In this document: piece by piece, positions 1-6,480 of the stretch
How positions within the stretch are numbered: position 1 is the first letter of the stretch
Layout of the letters: the number at the start of each line of letters is the position of its first letter
Origin: XYA12-FULL-58-9 sp001798605
GTDB taxonomy: Bacteria > Myxococcota > XYA12-FULL-58-9
Direction of reading: 5' to 3'
Assembly (NCBI GenBank): GCA_036736205.1
Contig: DAINMX010000228.1
Coordinates: 1 to 10,325 of the forward strand
Length of the DNA stretch: 10,325 nucleotides
Notes under the pieces: model-generated
Seen by the model: the letters and a program-made list of their open reading frames with translations, nothing else
Database searches by the model: none
Told to the model about the DNA's origin: nothing
Made by a program: the position numbers and the translations under genes

Positions 1-112
1 TGTCCTGCGTTCGACCTGGTTCGTTGTACAAATCACGTTGCTTTCGAGCACCTAGCCTTGAGCGCCGGTCGCTTGTAAGTCTCCGTTGGCGACGGAATCG
101 AGGACGAAGACG

Positions 113-514
113 ATGCGCGAAGCCCTTTTCATTCTCTACGTCAGGGATCAAACGACCAGCACTAAGTTCTACGAGCGCACGCTTTCGACGCTGCCTCGCC
201 TCAACGTGCCCGGCATGACCGAATTTCAGCTCACAGAGTCCAGCGTCCTTGGTCTGATGCCCGAGGCAGGGATCAAGAGGCTGCTGCCCAACATGCCGGA
301 CCCGGCAAGCGGTGGCGGTGCGCCGCGAGCTGAGCTCTATCTATACGTCGATGATCCTGCGGTCATGTTCGACGCTGCAGTCGCGGCGGGTGCCAAATCG
401 CTGGATCCACTGAAGAAGAGGGACTGGGGCGACAAGGCCGCCTATTGTCTCGATCCAGATGGACACGTTGTTGCGTTTGCATCGCCAGCAGCGCCCATTA
501 ACCCGCAGCAGTAA
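113..514 (+). CDS. VOC superfamily (glyoxalase/bleomycin resistance-like) protein
   Basis: Small soluble protein of 133 residues. It opens with a beta strand followed by YVRD and a helix containing FYERTL, matching the first beta-alpha-beta module of the VOC fold. The second module begins at AELYLYVDD and ends in DPDGHVVAF, the usual C-terminal VOC signature. The metal ligands of true glyoxalases look absent: the first strand has no His before YVRD, and the usual Glu after DPDG is Ala. A metal-free binding or resistance-type role is therefore more likely than glyoxalase I, but the substrate cannot be read from the sequence. I chose ATG 113 because GAGGA (100-104) lies 8 nt upstream; an in-frame TTG at 86 would add 9 residues and has no better site. 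No neighbour on the same strand suggests an operon. Confidence 0.8.
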   Translation: MREALFILYVRDQTTSTKFYERTLSTLPRLNVPGMTEFQLTESSVLGLMPEAGIKRLLPNMPDPASGGGAPRAELYLYVDDPAVMFDAAVAAGAKSLDPLKKRDWGDKAAYCLDPDGHVVAFASPAAPINPQQ

Positions 515-671
515 CGGGAGATGGAGTGGGCGCTGGATCCGACCCCAAGACTGATGGCTGAATCCGCACCAGAGTCTGGTCGCAGATTTCGGCGTCCAAG
601 TTGTCGGCTCCAGACATTTCCTCAGCGAAAACCGCAGAAGGGAATTTTGAAAAGGGGCGGTGACGTTGCGA
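515..671. other. Intergenic space between convergent VOC and AKR-like genes
   Basis: Both flanking genes end here, so a terminator might be expected. I see no stem-loop followed by a T tract on either strand. The only inverted match noticed is GTCTGG with CCAGAC, with a loop of roughly 30 nt, which is too loose to call. Confidence 0.4.
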
Positions 672-1478
672 TCAGCCGTGCACGACCTTGCCGAACGACC
701 TCATCCACGAAATCTCTTCGTGATTCATCGGGCCTTTGGCCACGCCTTCGAGGTTTTCACGCAGCTGTTCTGATGAAGCGGGACCGCTCAGGCAAACGGG
801 AATGCTCGGGTGCGTCAAGGAGAACCGATAACAATCGGCGGCGTTTGGGATCTTGCCGTCCCAACCCTTGTGCGGCTTGAGCAGCTTCCGCCAGGACGTA
901 GCGGTGTAGCAACATAGGAAGCGGCGCTCCCTGGCGAGGTGGGGGAAGATGTCCTGCTCGGCACCCGGATGTGCGGCGTTGTAACGGATCTGCAGCATAT
1001 CGAGCTCGCTATTGGCCGCCAGGCGGCCAGCTCGGGTCCGATTGTGGATCGTGACCCCAATCGCCCGAATCTTGCCCTCGGTGCGCAAGGCCACGAGTTC
1101 GTCGATGACGCCGCGCGTGTCCCACGCGGTGACGCCCAACCAGAACATCTGAAAAATATCGATGTAGTCAGTTTTCATCTTGCGCAACAGACTCTCGACG
1201 GCGCTTCGATAGTGGAAGCCAAACGGTCCACCCGTGCCCGCGCAAAGAATCATCCGCTCGCGGTCAGTTGCCAACGCTTCTCGGACGCCCGCCAGAGCCT
1301 TTTTTGTTCGCATGCCCGTCCAGAAAATGTAGTTGAGCCCAGCATCACAGGCCTCTCGCACGCCGCGGCTGTCGATTCCATAGTTGCAAGCAAGCCCCAG
1401 CGGGTGAGCAGGTTTGCCAACGACCGGGAGCAGGACGTGCTCGAAAGTTGTTTCCTGCTTTCGCGGTGATGCAGTCAC
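672..1478 (-). CDS. Aldo/keto reductase-like protein lacking the catalytic tetrad
   Basis: Predicted 268-residue TIM-barrel protein of the aldo/keto reductase fold. Conserved scaffold segments are visible: GLNY near residue 47, TDYIDIFQ near 103, GKIRAIGV near 135, and LDMLQIRYNAAHPGAE near 159. By alignment to these anchors, the four AKR active-site residues are all replaced: Asp by Phe52, Tyr by Arg57, Lys by Gly81, His by Phe112. Classical NADPH-dependent carbonyl reduction is therefore unlikely; a different chemistry or a binding role is inferred. I chose GTG 1478 because GGAGG (1487-1483) lies 4 nt upstream and the preceding reading frame stops just before it, at 1492. Upstream in-frame ATGs (1547, 1538, 1643) lack a ribosome site, although 1538 would add a short hydrophobic, signal-like stretch. 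It is the last gene of the minus-strand series. Confidence 0.75.
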   Translation of the reverse strand: MTASPRKQETTFEHVLLPVVGKPAHPLGLACNYGIDSRGVREACDAGLNYIFWTGMRTKKALAGVREALATDRERMILCAGTGGPFGFHYRSAVESLLRKMKTDYIDIFQMFWLGVTAWDTRGVIDELVALRTEGKIRAIGVTIHNRTRAGRLAANSELDMLQIRYNAAHPGAEQDIFPHLARERRFLCCYTATSWRKLLKPHKGWDGKIPNAADCYRFSLTHPSIPVCLSGPASSEQLRENLEGVAKGPMNHEEISWMRSFGKVVHG

Positions 1479-1482
1479 AGGA

Positions 1483-1487
1483 CCTCC
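1483..1487 (-). promoter_or_regulatory. Shine-Dalgarno site deciding the AKR-like gene start
   Basis: On the minus strand GGAGG is followed by TCCT and then GTG at 1478. It lies just after the TAG that ends the upstream frame (1494-1492), so stop, ribosome site and start are packed together as in a translationally linked pair. This supports the GTG start over the upstream ATGs. The 4-nt spacer is slightly short. Confidence 0.6.
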
Positions 1488-1491
1488 GTTG

Positions 1492-2053
1492 CTAGCGAAA
1501 ATGCTGACCGAGCATAGCACGACGAGCGAGCGGATCATCGGCGGCATGGGTTTGGATGCCGACACACACAAGGACTGGATGAGAAATCGTCTCAACGATC
1601 TGAAACTGAACCCGCACCAGACCGTAGGAACCACAAACGCCATGGGCCACTAGCCACGGAGTTGACGGAATCTTCTTATCAGCCATTTTCGCGAGCATCG
1701 GCCCTACACTCTTCTCCACACCGATAAAGCGATTGGCCTCGTAGCGCCCAGCGATTTCCGGATCGGCCCGGTAATTGGGTTGGCCGACCATTACCGTCCC
1801 CGTCGACATCCTCGAACCGAAGAACGCCGTAGTTGGCACCGATTGGCTCCCCGAGCCGGGCCGCCGGATTGGAGCACCTGACAGGAGTATAGGCCGTGTA
1901 TCTGTCACCAGCTCCTGGAAAGTCCTGCTCGAAACAGATGTCGAATTCGGCAAGGGGATTCTTGGGTGTCAGCGCCACTATCAACAATGCAATGACCGCC
2001 ACAAGAAAGCCGACTGCGACAATGCTACCCGCTATAGCAAGCGACTTTCTCAT
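1492..2053 (-). pseudogene. Membrane-anchored hypothetical protein, interrupted by a frameshift
   Basis: Two minus-strand frames together read as one protein of about 186 residues. From ATG 2053, MRKSLAIAGS is followed by a strongly hydrophobic stretch (residues about 7-28), a membrane anchor or uncleaved signal. A presumably exported part follows with two Cys and FEDVDGDG, an Asp-rich calcium-loop-like motif. At about 1790-1801 the sense moves to another frame, continuing with VGQPNYRADPEIAGRY and ending at TAG 1494-1492. The junction sits at a GGGG run (1801-1798 on the minus strand); removing one G joins the frames as FEDVDGTVMVGQ. Without correction, frame one ends at 1679. This may be an inactivated gene or an assembly error. 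The ATG is preceded by a weak GGGAT-type site. I do not recognise the family; an FG-GAP-like or lipid-anchored surface protein is a guess. Confidence 0.5.
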
Positions 2054-2090
2054 TCTTGATCCCGCACAGTGCCGCAGAGCAGAATCCGTA

Positions 2091-2297
2091 TCAAGAACAT
2101 TGGCCGTGAGCACAAGTCTGGCCATTGGGGCAGACAGTCCAGCAACTCCCACAGTGGTTGGTGTCGTTCGCCACATCCTGGCATTCGCCCCATGGATTCC
2201 AATCCTCGGGAATAAGTGTGGGACAGCAGGCACCTGCTGTCCCATTACCATGGCTTAAAGACAAACAGGGCACCGACACCGATGAAGGCGAAGCCAA
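2091..2297 (-). pseudogene. Cys-rich protein fragment, probable C-terminal remnant
   Basis: The frame ends in a compact Cys-rich segment: CCP, then CQD, HCGSCW, VCPNGQTC and HGQC just before the stop. This spacing resembles the 'DxxNCGxCGxxCxxGxxCxxGxC' repeats frequent in exported proteins of Myxococcota, here with Trp in place of the second Gly. The last residues before TGA (2093-2091) look like a genuine protein end. The start does not: the only upstream starts are TTG or GTG codons inside the DMT gene (TTG 2297), there is no signal peptide, and no ribosome site. The recognisable part begins at about 2240, inside or beside a large palindrome. I read it as the tail of a larger secreted protein whose front was lost. 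A real, very short disulfide-rich peptide cannot be excluded. Confidence 0.4.
2219..2244. repeat. 26-bp inverted repeat, 12-bp perfect arms with 2-nt centre
   Basis: TGGGACAGCAGG (2219-2230) and CCTGCTGTCCCA (2233-2244) are exact reverse complements separated by CA. The repeat directly abuts the DMT stop codon (2247-2245 on the minus strand). As RNA it would form an 11-bp stem with a 4-nt loop. The following minus-strand bases, CACTTATTCCC, have only short T runs, so it is a poor intrinsic terminator but may act as an mRNA 3' end or a protein-binding dyad. It also marks the edge of the Cys-rich remnant, so it could be a recombination scar. Confidence 0.75.
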
Positions 2298-2580
2298 CGA
2301 TGTAGTTCCACCGCAATGATTCTTCCAGATACACGATCGAGAACACCGCGAAGATCACCAACGTGATGACCTCTTGGATGGTCTTCAACTCGGCGGTGGT
2401 GAAACCGTCAAGACGGCCAAACCTGTTGGCCGGTACTTGGAAGCAATACTCAAAGAAGGCAATGCCCCAGCTAACCAAGATCACAATCCAAAGCGGTGAT
2501 TTGAGGTGGTTCTTCAAATGGCCGTACCAAGCCACGGTCATAAACACATTTGAAATCAACAGAAGGGCTATCGTACGCAT
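2245..2580 (-). CDS. DMT family small membrane protein (DUF486)
   Basis: A 111-residue integral membrane protein with four hydrophobic segments. The family signature is clear: FMTVAWYGHLK near the N terminus, LWIVILVSWGIAFFEYCFQV in the second segment, then TTAELKTIQEVITLVIFAVF and a last segment ending GVGALFVFKPW. These match the DUF486 group of drug/metabolite transporter-like proteins, usually 110-120 residues, so it appears full length. The substrate is not known for this family. The start is ATG 2580, opening MRTIALLLIS; an AGAGGAA lies about 12 nt upstream, a rather long spacing. It lies 23 bp downstream of the acyltransferase stop and is probably transcribed with it. The palindrome begins immediately after its stop. 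Confidence 0.88.
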   Translation of the reverse strand: MRTIALLLISNVFMTVAWYGHLKNHLKSPLWIVILVSWGIAFFEYCFQVPANRFGRLDGFTTAELKTIQEVITLVIFAVFSIVYLEESLRWNYIVGFAFIGVGALFVFKPW

Positions 2581-2603
2581 GGGTTTCTGAGTCTTCCTCT
2601 GGC

Positions 2604-3608
2604 CTATCCCTCCCGGAGAGGTCGGTCGACCTCGCTGTTGGTGGGCTTTTTGTCCAATAGCTCGCGGCGCAATTCGGGTTTGATATCCCATCCGTCGGGA
2701 TCGTCGTGCACTTTCCAACGCTTGTGCATCCACAACCATTGTTCGGGATGCTCGCGGATCCAACCTTCAATGTGGTGATTGATTCGTTGGGTGTTGTGCC
2801 AGAGGTTTTTCTCGGGGTCGTCGAACGGTGTTTCGAGCTCGATAGGTGGCTCAATGCGCACCACGTGGTGTCCAGGACGGGTTGGATCGCGAAAGGTGAC
2901 CACCGGTAGGAGGGGAGCGCCGGCCTCCATTGCGAAGCGTGCCGGTGCCGGTGACGTCGATGCGAGCTGACCAAAGAAAGAACAGACGACGCCGCGGTGG
3001 GCGGGCATGTGTTGGTCGACCAACAGGCAAACGATCTCCCCTTTGGCGAGAATCCCTCTTAGCTGATCCTTTGAGCGTTTGGGCGAGATGGTCTTGTAGC
3101 CGGTGAGATCGCGGACTCTGGCGACGTAGTCGTTCACTGCCTGATTCCTGAATTCACGCACGACCGCGTGCAAAGGAATGCCGAGCATGGCCTGGGTGGC
3201 GGCCAGCATTTCATAGTTGCCCATGTGGGCCATCACCACGACGACACCCTTGCCGCCGTCCATTGCGTCAAAGAGGATGTCAAAGTCACGGCGTTCAACG
3301 AGCTCTCGCGCCCGCTCTTGTGTGAGGTCGAGCATCCGCAGGGATTCGACCGCCATCATCGTCTGGTGTGCAAAGCAACGGCGGACGATTCGCCGACATT
3401 CGCTGTCGGGCAACTTGAGGGCACGTTTGACATTGGCGATGGCAACCTTGCGCCGGATCGGTATGACGTAATACCAAAACCAACCGAGGGCTTGACCAAC
3501 GGCCATGGCCGCCCCAAGAGGAAGCTTTCGGAAGAGATAACCCATCCATGCCAGTAATGCGCCCACTATCGTCGTGTACCACGCGCACCCCCGCACGCGA
3601 AGCGGCAA
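2604..3608 (-). CDS. Lysophospholipid/lipid A acyltransferase (LpxL/HtrB-like)
   Basis: Likely inner-membrane enzyme transferring an acyl chain to a lipid A precursor or related glycolipid. Numbering from TTG 3608, an N-terminal hydrophobic segment (about 11-48) contains RKLPLGAAMAVGQALG. The catalytic HX4D/E motif is H128-MGNY-E133, preceded by GVVVVMA. Further family landmarks are LLVDQHMP (195-202), SFFG (210-213), a Pro-rich substrate strand near 217-250, and WLWMHKRWK (291-299), the usual C-terminal motif. At up to 334 residues it is slightly longer than typical members; the extra is a charged C-terminal tail. The start is uncertain: TTG 3608, GTG 3596, GTG 3566 or ATG 3545 all lack a strong ribosome site, and the longer forms keep the full hydrophobic anchor. 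No lipid A genes are adjacent, so the exact acceptor is open. Confidence 0.85.
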   Translation of the reverse strand: MPLRVRGCAWYTTIVGALLAWMGYLFRKLPLGAAMAVGQALGWFWYYVIPIRRKVAIANVKRALKLPDSECRRIVRRCFAHQTMMAVESLRMLDLTQERARELVERRDFDILFDAMDGGKGVVVVMAHMGNYEMLAATQAMLGIPLHAVVREFRNQAVNDYVARVRDLTGYKTISPKRSKDQLRGILAKGEIVCLLVDQHMPAHRGVVCSFFGQLASTSPAPARFAMEAGAPLLPVVTFRDPTRPGHHVVRIEPPIELETPFDDPEKNLWHNTQRINHHIEGWIREHPEQWLWMHKRWKVHDDPDGWDIKPELRRELLDKKPTNSEVDRPLREG

Positions 3609-3834
3609 AACCCGACGGGCAAGTCGCTGGGTCCTCAGGAAATCTCAGTTGGGCCTGGACAAATATGCCGCAATGCAGCAAAAGGTCTTGCATCCTGAGA
3701 GGGGGAGGAGTAGCGGGGCATATTACGATGGCTCCACAAAGCCCAATGGTTCGAGCTCTGCTGGCTCGCGCCGCTTCGATGGCTCTAACAGCTTTTCTGG
3801 CTGATTCACTCAATTTTGACGAGAGGGTTGTACG
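3609..3834. promoter_or_regulatory. Divergent intergenic region upstream of korA and the acyltransferase
   Basis: This 226-bp gap separates two genes read outward, so promoters for both should lie here. I could not place a convincing -35/-10 pair. Visible elements are a spaced inverted repeat, CTCAGGA (3634-3640) and TCCTGAG (3693-3699), and a purine-rich GAGAGGGGGAGGAG run (3697-3710). The korA ribosome site GAGAGG (3821-3826) lies 8 nt before ATG 3835. An operator role for the repeat is a guess. Confidence 0.4.
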
Positions 3835-5586
3835 ATGAAGGTCAAAACATTGACCGTCGGCATGGTTGGCTCCGGCGGTGATGGAGTCGTGGCCTCCGGC
3901 GAGATGGTGCTCGGCGCTGTCGCGCAGGAGGGTCTCTATGCGCTTTCTACCAAGAGCTTCGGTGCTCAGATTCGCGGCGGTGAAAGCTCCATGCGAGTGC
4001 GCATTGCCACCGAACCGGTCGAGCACACGGGCTCCGGTTTGGATTATCTAATCGTCCTCAACTGGAGCGACTATCACAAGTTCTGCGGTGAGCTGAACGT
4101 CAAGCCCGAGGGCGTCATCCTCTATGAAGCGGACCCCAAGGTCGCGATTGAGCCAGTGCCGGAAGGGCTCAAGGCGCGGGCCGTGGTTCCCGTCGAGATG
4201 CAAAAACTGGCCGATCAGTCGGGTGCCAAACGTGCCAAGAACGTCCTGACACTCGGCATCTTGAGCGGTCTCGCCAACATCAACCACGATACGTTCAAGA
4301 AGAGCATTGAGAAGAAGTTTGGTCGCAAGGGCGATGACGTTCTGGGCATTAACCTCAAGGCCTTCCAGGCCGGGTTCGAGCTTGCCAAATCTCTGCGCGA
4401 AGATGCTTGGCCAGAATTGCAATACGACAAGGCGAAGCCGAAAATGCTCGTGGATGGCAACTGGGCCATCGCCGCGGCGGCGGTCGCAGCGGGCGTCGAA
4501 GTGTTCTCCGGCTATCCGATTACGCCATCTACTGAGGTCATGCAGTGGCTCACCACCCATCTGCCCAAGTTCGGCGGACGGTTGTTGCAAGCGGAAGATG
4601 AAATCGCGGCCATGGGTATTGTCTGCGGCGCATCCTTCGCTGGCGCCAAGGCAATGACCACCACCAGCGGTCCGGGTATGAGTCTCAAAAGCGAGCTCAT
4701 CGGCATGGCGACCATGGCCGAGTTGCCATGCGTCATTGTCAATGTTCAGCGCGGCGGCCCCTCAACCGGCGTTCCTACCAAGGGCGAGCAGTCGGATCTG
4801 TATCAGGCACTGTTTAGCGCCCACGGCGACGCGCCCCGGCCTGTTTTGGCGGCATATGACGTGGTCAATGCCATCGACATGGTGTTCGAGGCCTTCAACA
4901 TTGCCGAGACTTACCAAACCCCGACCATCTTGCTCTCCGACGGCTTTCTCGCCCAGGGCAAGCAGGTGTGTGATCTGCCGGACTTATCAAACAAGAAGCG
5001 CTTCCCGGTGGCCCATCGCAAGACCCCCACAGACGCCGAGCTGAAGGAAGGCTACAAGCGTTTCAAGAAGACTGCGGACCACATCAGTCCGATGGCCAAG
5101 CTCGGCACAGAGGGCGGCAGCTATCTTGCGAGTGGCATCACCCACGACGAAGTGGGCAAGCCTGTCGGTGATGCAAAAATCCATCACGACATGAACATCA
5201 AGCGCATCGAGAAGCTGGCACCTTTGCGCAAACGGGATGACCTGGTACTCGTCATGGGCGACAAAGATGCCAAGGACGCGGTCATCACTTGGGGCTACTC
5301 GGTGGGCGCGGTTAAGCAGGCCGTGCAGGATCTGCGTGACGAGGGCAAAAAGATCAAGCTCATCGTTCCGCTGTTGATTGCACCATTGCCAACGGAGGCC
5401 TTCAACAAGGCCCTCAAAGGCATCGAGAAGTTGGCTGTGGTTGAGCTCAACTACCAAGGACAGATGGCCAACTATCTGCGCATGGAGCTCGATTTACCCA
5501 AGACCTTCAAAGTGAATCGCTCGGGTGGCTGCGTGTGGCAGCCAGCTGAAGTGGTGATGCGTTTGAAGGAATCCCTTTTTGCCTAA
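3835..5586 (+). CDS. korA: 2-oxoacid:ferredoxin oxidoreductase, alpha subunit (fused gamma-alpha)
   Basis: Subunit of the cytoplasmic enzyme that oxidatively decarboxylates a 2-oxoacid to its acyl-CoA with ferredoxin as acceptor, or runs the reductive carboxylation. Residues 1-190 form the gamma domain, with MVGSGGDGVVASGEM and KSFGAQIRGGESSMRVR. The alpha domain starts near 205, with the hallmark YPITPST at 227-233, EDEIAAMG, TTSGPGMSLKSELIG, and GGPSTGVPTKGEQSDL at 307-322. The C-terminal domain includes ITWGYSVG and VVELNYQGQMANYL. At 583 residues it matches fused KorA-type subunits. ATG 3835 has a good ribosome site and korB follows 18 bp after the stop. 2-Oxoglutarate is the most likely substrate from the two-subunit architecture, but pyruvate or branched-chain 2-oxoacids cannot be excluded by eye. 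Confidence 0.93.
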   Translation: MKVKTLTVGMVGSGGDGVVASGEMVLGAVAQEGLYALSTKSFGAQIRGGESSMRVRIATEPVEHTGSGLDYLIVLNWSDYHKFCGELNVKPEGVILYEADPKVAIEPVPEGLKARAVVPVEMQKLADQSGAKRAKNVLTLGILSGLANINHDTFKKSIEKKFGRKGDDVLGINLKAFQAGFELAKSLREDAWPELQYDKAKPKMLVDGNWAIAAAAVAAGVEVFSGYPITPSTEVMQWLTTHLPKFGGRLLQAEDEIAAMGIVCGASFAGAKAMTTTSGPGMSLKSELIGMATMAELPCVIVNVQRGGPSTGVPTKGEQSDLYQALFSAHGDAPRPVLAAYDVVNAIDMVFEAFNIAETYQTPTILLSDGFLAQGKQVCDLPDLSNKKRFPVAHRKTPTDAELKEGYKRFKKTADHISPMAKLGTEGGSYLASGITHDEVGKPVGDAKIHHDMNIKRIEKLAPLRKRDDLVLVMGDKDAKDAVITWGYSVGAVKQAVQDLRDEGKKIKLIVPLLIAPLPTEAFNKALKGIEKLAVVELNYQGQMANYLRMELDLPKTFKVNRSGGCVWQPAEVVMRLKESLFA

Positions 5587-5591
5587 GCCTC

Positions 5592-5597
5592 AGAGGA
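5592..5597 (+). promoter_or_regulatory. korB ribosome binding site
   Basis: AGAGGA lies 7 nt before ATG 5605, within the 18-bp korA-korB gap, giving korB its own strong initiation site. Confidence 0.7.
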
Positions 5598-5604
5598 ACC
5601 AACG

Positions 5605-6480
5605 ATGTCTGAGAATCTATACAAAGCCAAAGATTACAAAAGTGAACTGAAGCCCATCTGGTGCCCCGGATGTGGCGATTACGGAGTGGTCAGCTCGATC
5701 CAACAAGCCCTTGCCTCCATCGGGGTGCCGCCGCACAAGGTCGCCTTCATATCGGGGATCGGCTGTTCCAGTCGAATTCCGGGTTATACCACCGCCTATG
5801 GTTTCAACACGGTTCATGGGCGAGCATTGCCGGTGGCGACTGGCGTCAAGATTGGTAACCCCGAGCTCACCGTGCTTGCCGCTGGTGGCGATGGTGACGG
5901 CTTCTCTATTGGTGGTGGTCACGTTGGGCACGCGGTGCGCCGCAACCTCGATATGACCTACATTGTCATGGATAACCGCATCTATGGTCTCACCAAGGGC
6001 CAAGCCGGACCCACGACTCTGCCAGGTACCAAGTCTGTGACAACCCCGTACGGTATCTCTGAGCAACCGGTTAACCCCTTGTTGCACGTGCTCGCCTTTG
6101 GCGCGGGGTTTGTGGCCATGGGTGGCAACCACGACCTCAAGCAACTCACCGCGCTCATCGAAGCTGGTATCCGTTACAAGGGATTCGCGTTCATCGACGT
6201 GTTCTCTCAGTGCGTGACGTATGGCCAACCCGAGGACTTGACAAAGGCGCTCAAGGATCGCGCCAAGCCGTTGGAGGATGCTGGGCACGACGCGAGCAAC
6301 AAGCTCGAGGCGTATCGCATTGCTGAGCTTTACGGCAAGGAGTTCTGGACTGGCATCATCTACCAGGACAAGGGTCGTGAAGAGTACTGCGACATGCAGG
6401 CGCGGTTGCGCGAAACGGCAATCAAGGAAGACTCATACCCCCGTGACAAGGTGTTCGAGCGCAACTTCCTGGTCAAATAA
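5605..6480 (+). CDS. korB: 2-oxoacid:ferredoxin oxidoreductase, beta subunit
   Basis: Partner of KorA that carries thiamine diphosphate and the iron-sulfur cluster. WCPGCGDYGV supplies Cys20 and Cys23, GIGCSS supplies Cys54, and SQCVTYG supplies Cys203: the four ligands expected for the single 4Fe-4S cluster of two-subunit KorAB enzymes. The thiamine diphosphate/Mg motif is GDGDGFSIGG (from 95) through NRIYGLTKGQAGPTT (from 124). YGLTKGQ is the variant typical of the archaeal and deltaproteobacterial 2-oxoacid group. At 291 residues it is full length. No ferredoxin-like delta subunit or separate gamma gene is present nearby, consistent with the fused KorA. Its TAA shares one base with the ATG of the next gene (TAATG), implying co-translation. 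Substrate choice is inferred as for korA. Confidence 0.93.
   Translation: MSENLYKAKDYKSELKPIWCPGCGDYGVVSSIQQALASIGVPPHKVAFISGIGCSSRIPGYTTAYGFNTVHGRALPVATGVKIGNPELTVLAAGGDGDGFSIGGGHVGHAVRRNLDMTYIVMDNRIYGLTKGQAGPTTLPGTKSVTTPYGISEQPVNPLLHVLAFGAGFVAMGGNHDLKQLTALIEAGIRYKGFAFIDVFSQCVTYGQPEDLTKALKDRAKPLEDAGHDASNKLEAYRIAELYGKEFWTGIIYQDKGREEYCDMQARLRETAIKEDSYPRDKVFERNFLVK

Noticed and set aside
939..1469. Plus-strand frame of 176 codons opposite the AKR-like gene
   Set aside because: The minus strand carries clear AKR-fold landmarks over the same stretch; this frame shows none.
2054..2251. Upstream extension of the membrane-anchored protein to a start at 2251
   Set aside because: The added residues lie across the palindrome and the Cys-rich tail in another frame, and ATG 2053 directly precedes a typical charged-then-hydrophobic anchor.
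3748..3754. GGTTCGA, resembling a tRNA T-loop
   Set aside because: No acceptor stem, anticodon arm or T-stem pairing can be built around it.
3548..3838. Plus-strand frame ending in an ATGA overlap with the korA start
   Set aside because: The overlap looks like translational coupling, but the product is Arg/Ser-rich without recognisable structure, begins antisense inside the acyltransferase, and korA has its own good ribosome site.
3295..4026. Long minus-strand frame of 243 codons across the intergenic region and both flanking genes
   Set aside because: It overlaps the acyltransferase in another frame and korA in antisense, with atypical composition and no motifs.
5617..6288. Long open frame of 223 codons antisense to korB
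   Set aside because: It lies wholly within the well-supported korB gene, has no ribosome site and reads as His/Arg-rich sequence with no family features; it is a GC-driven shadow.
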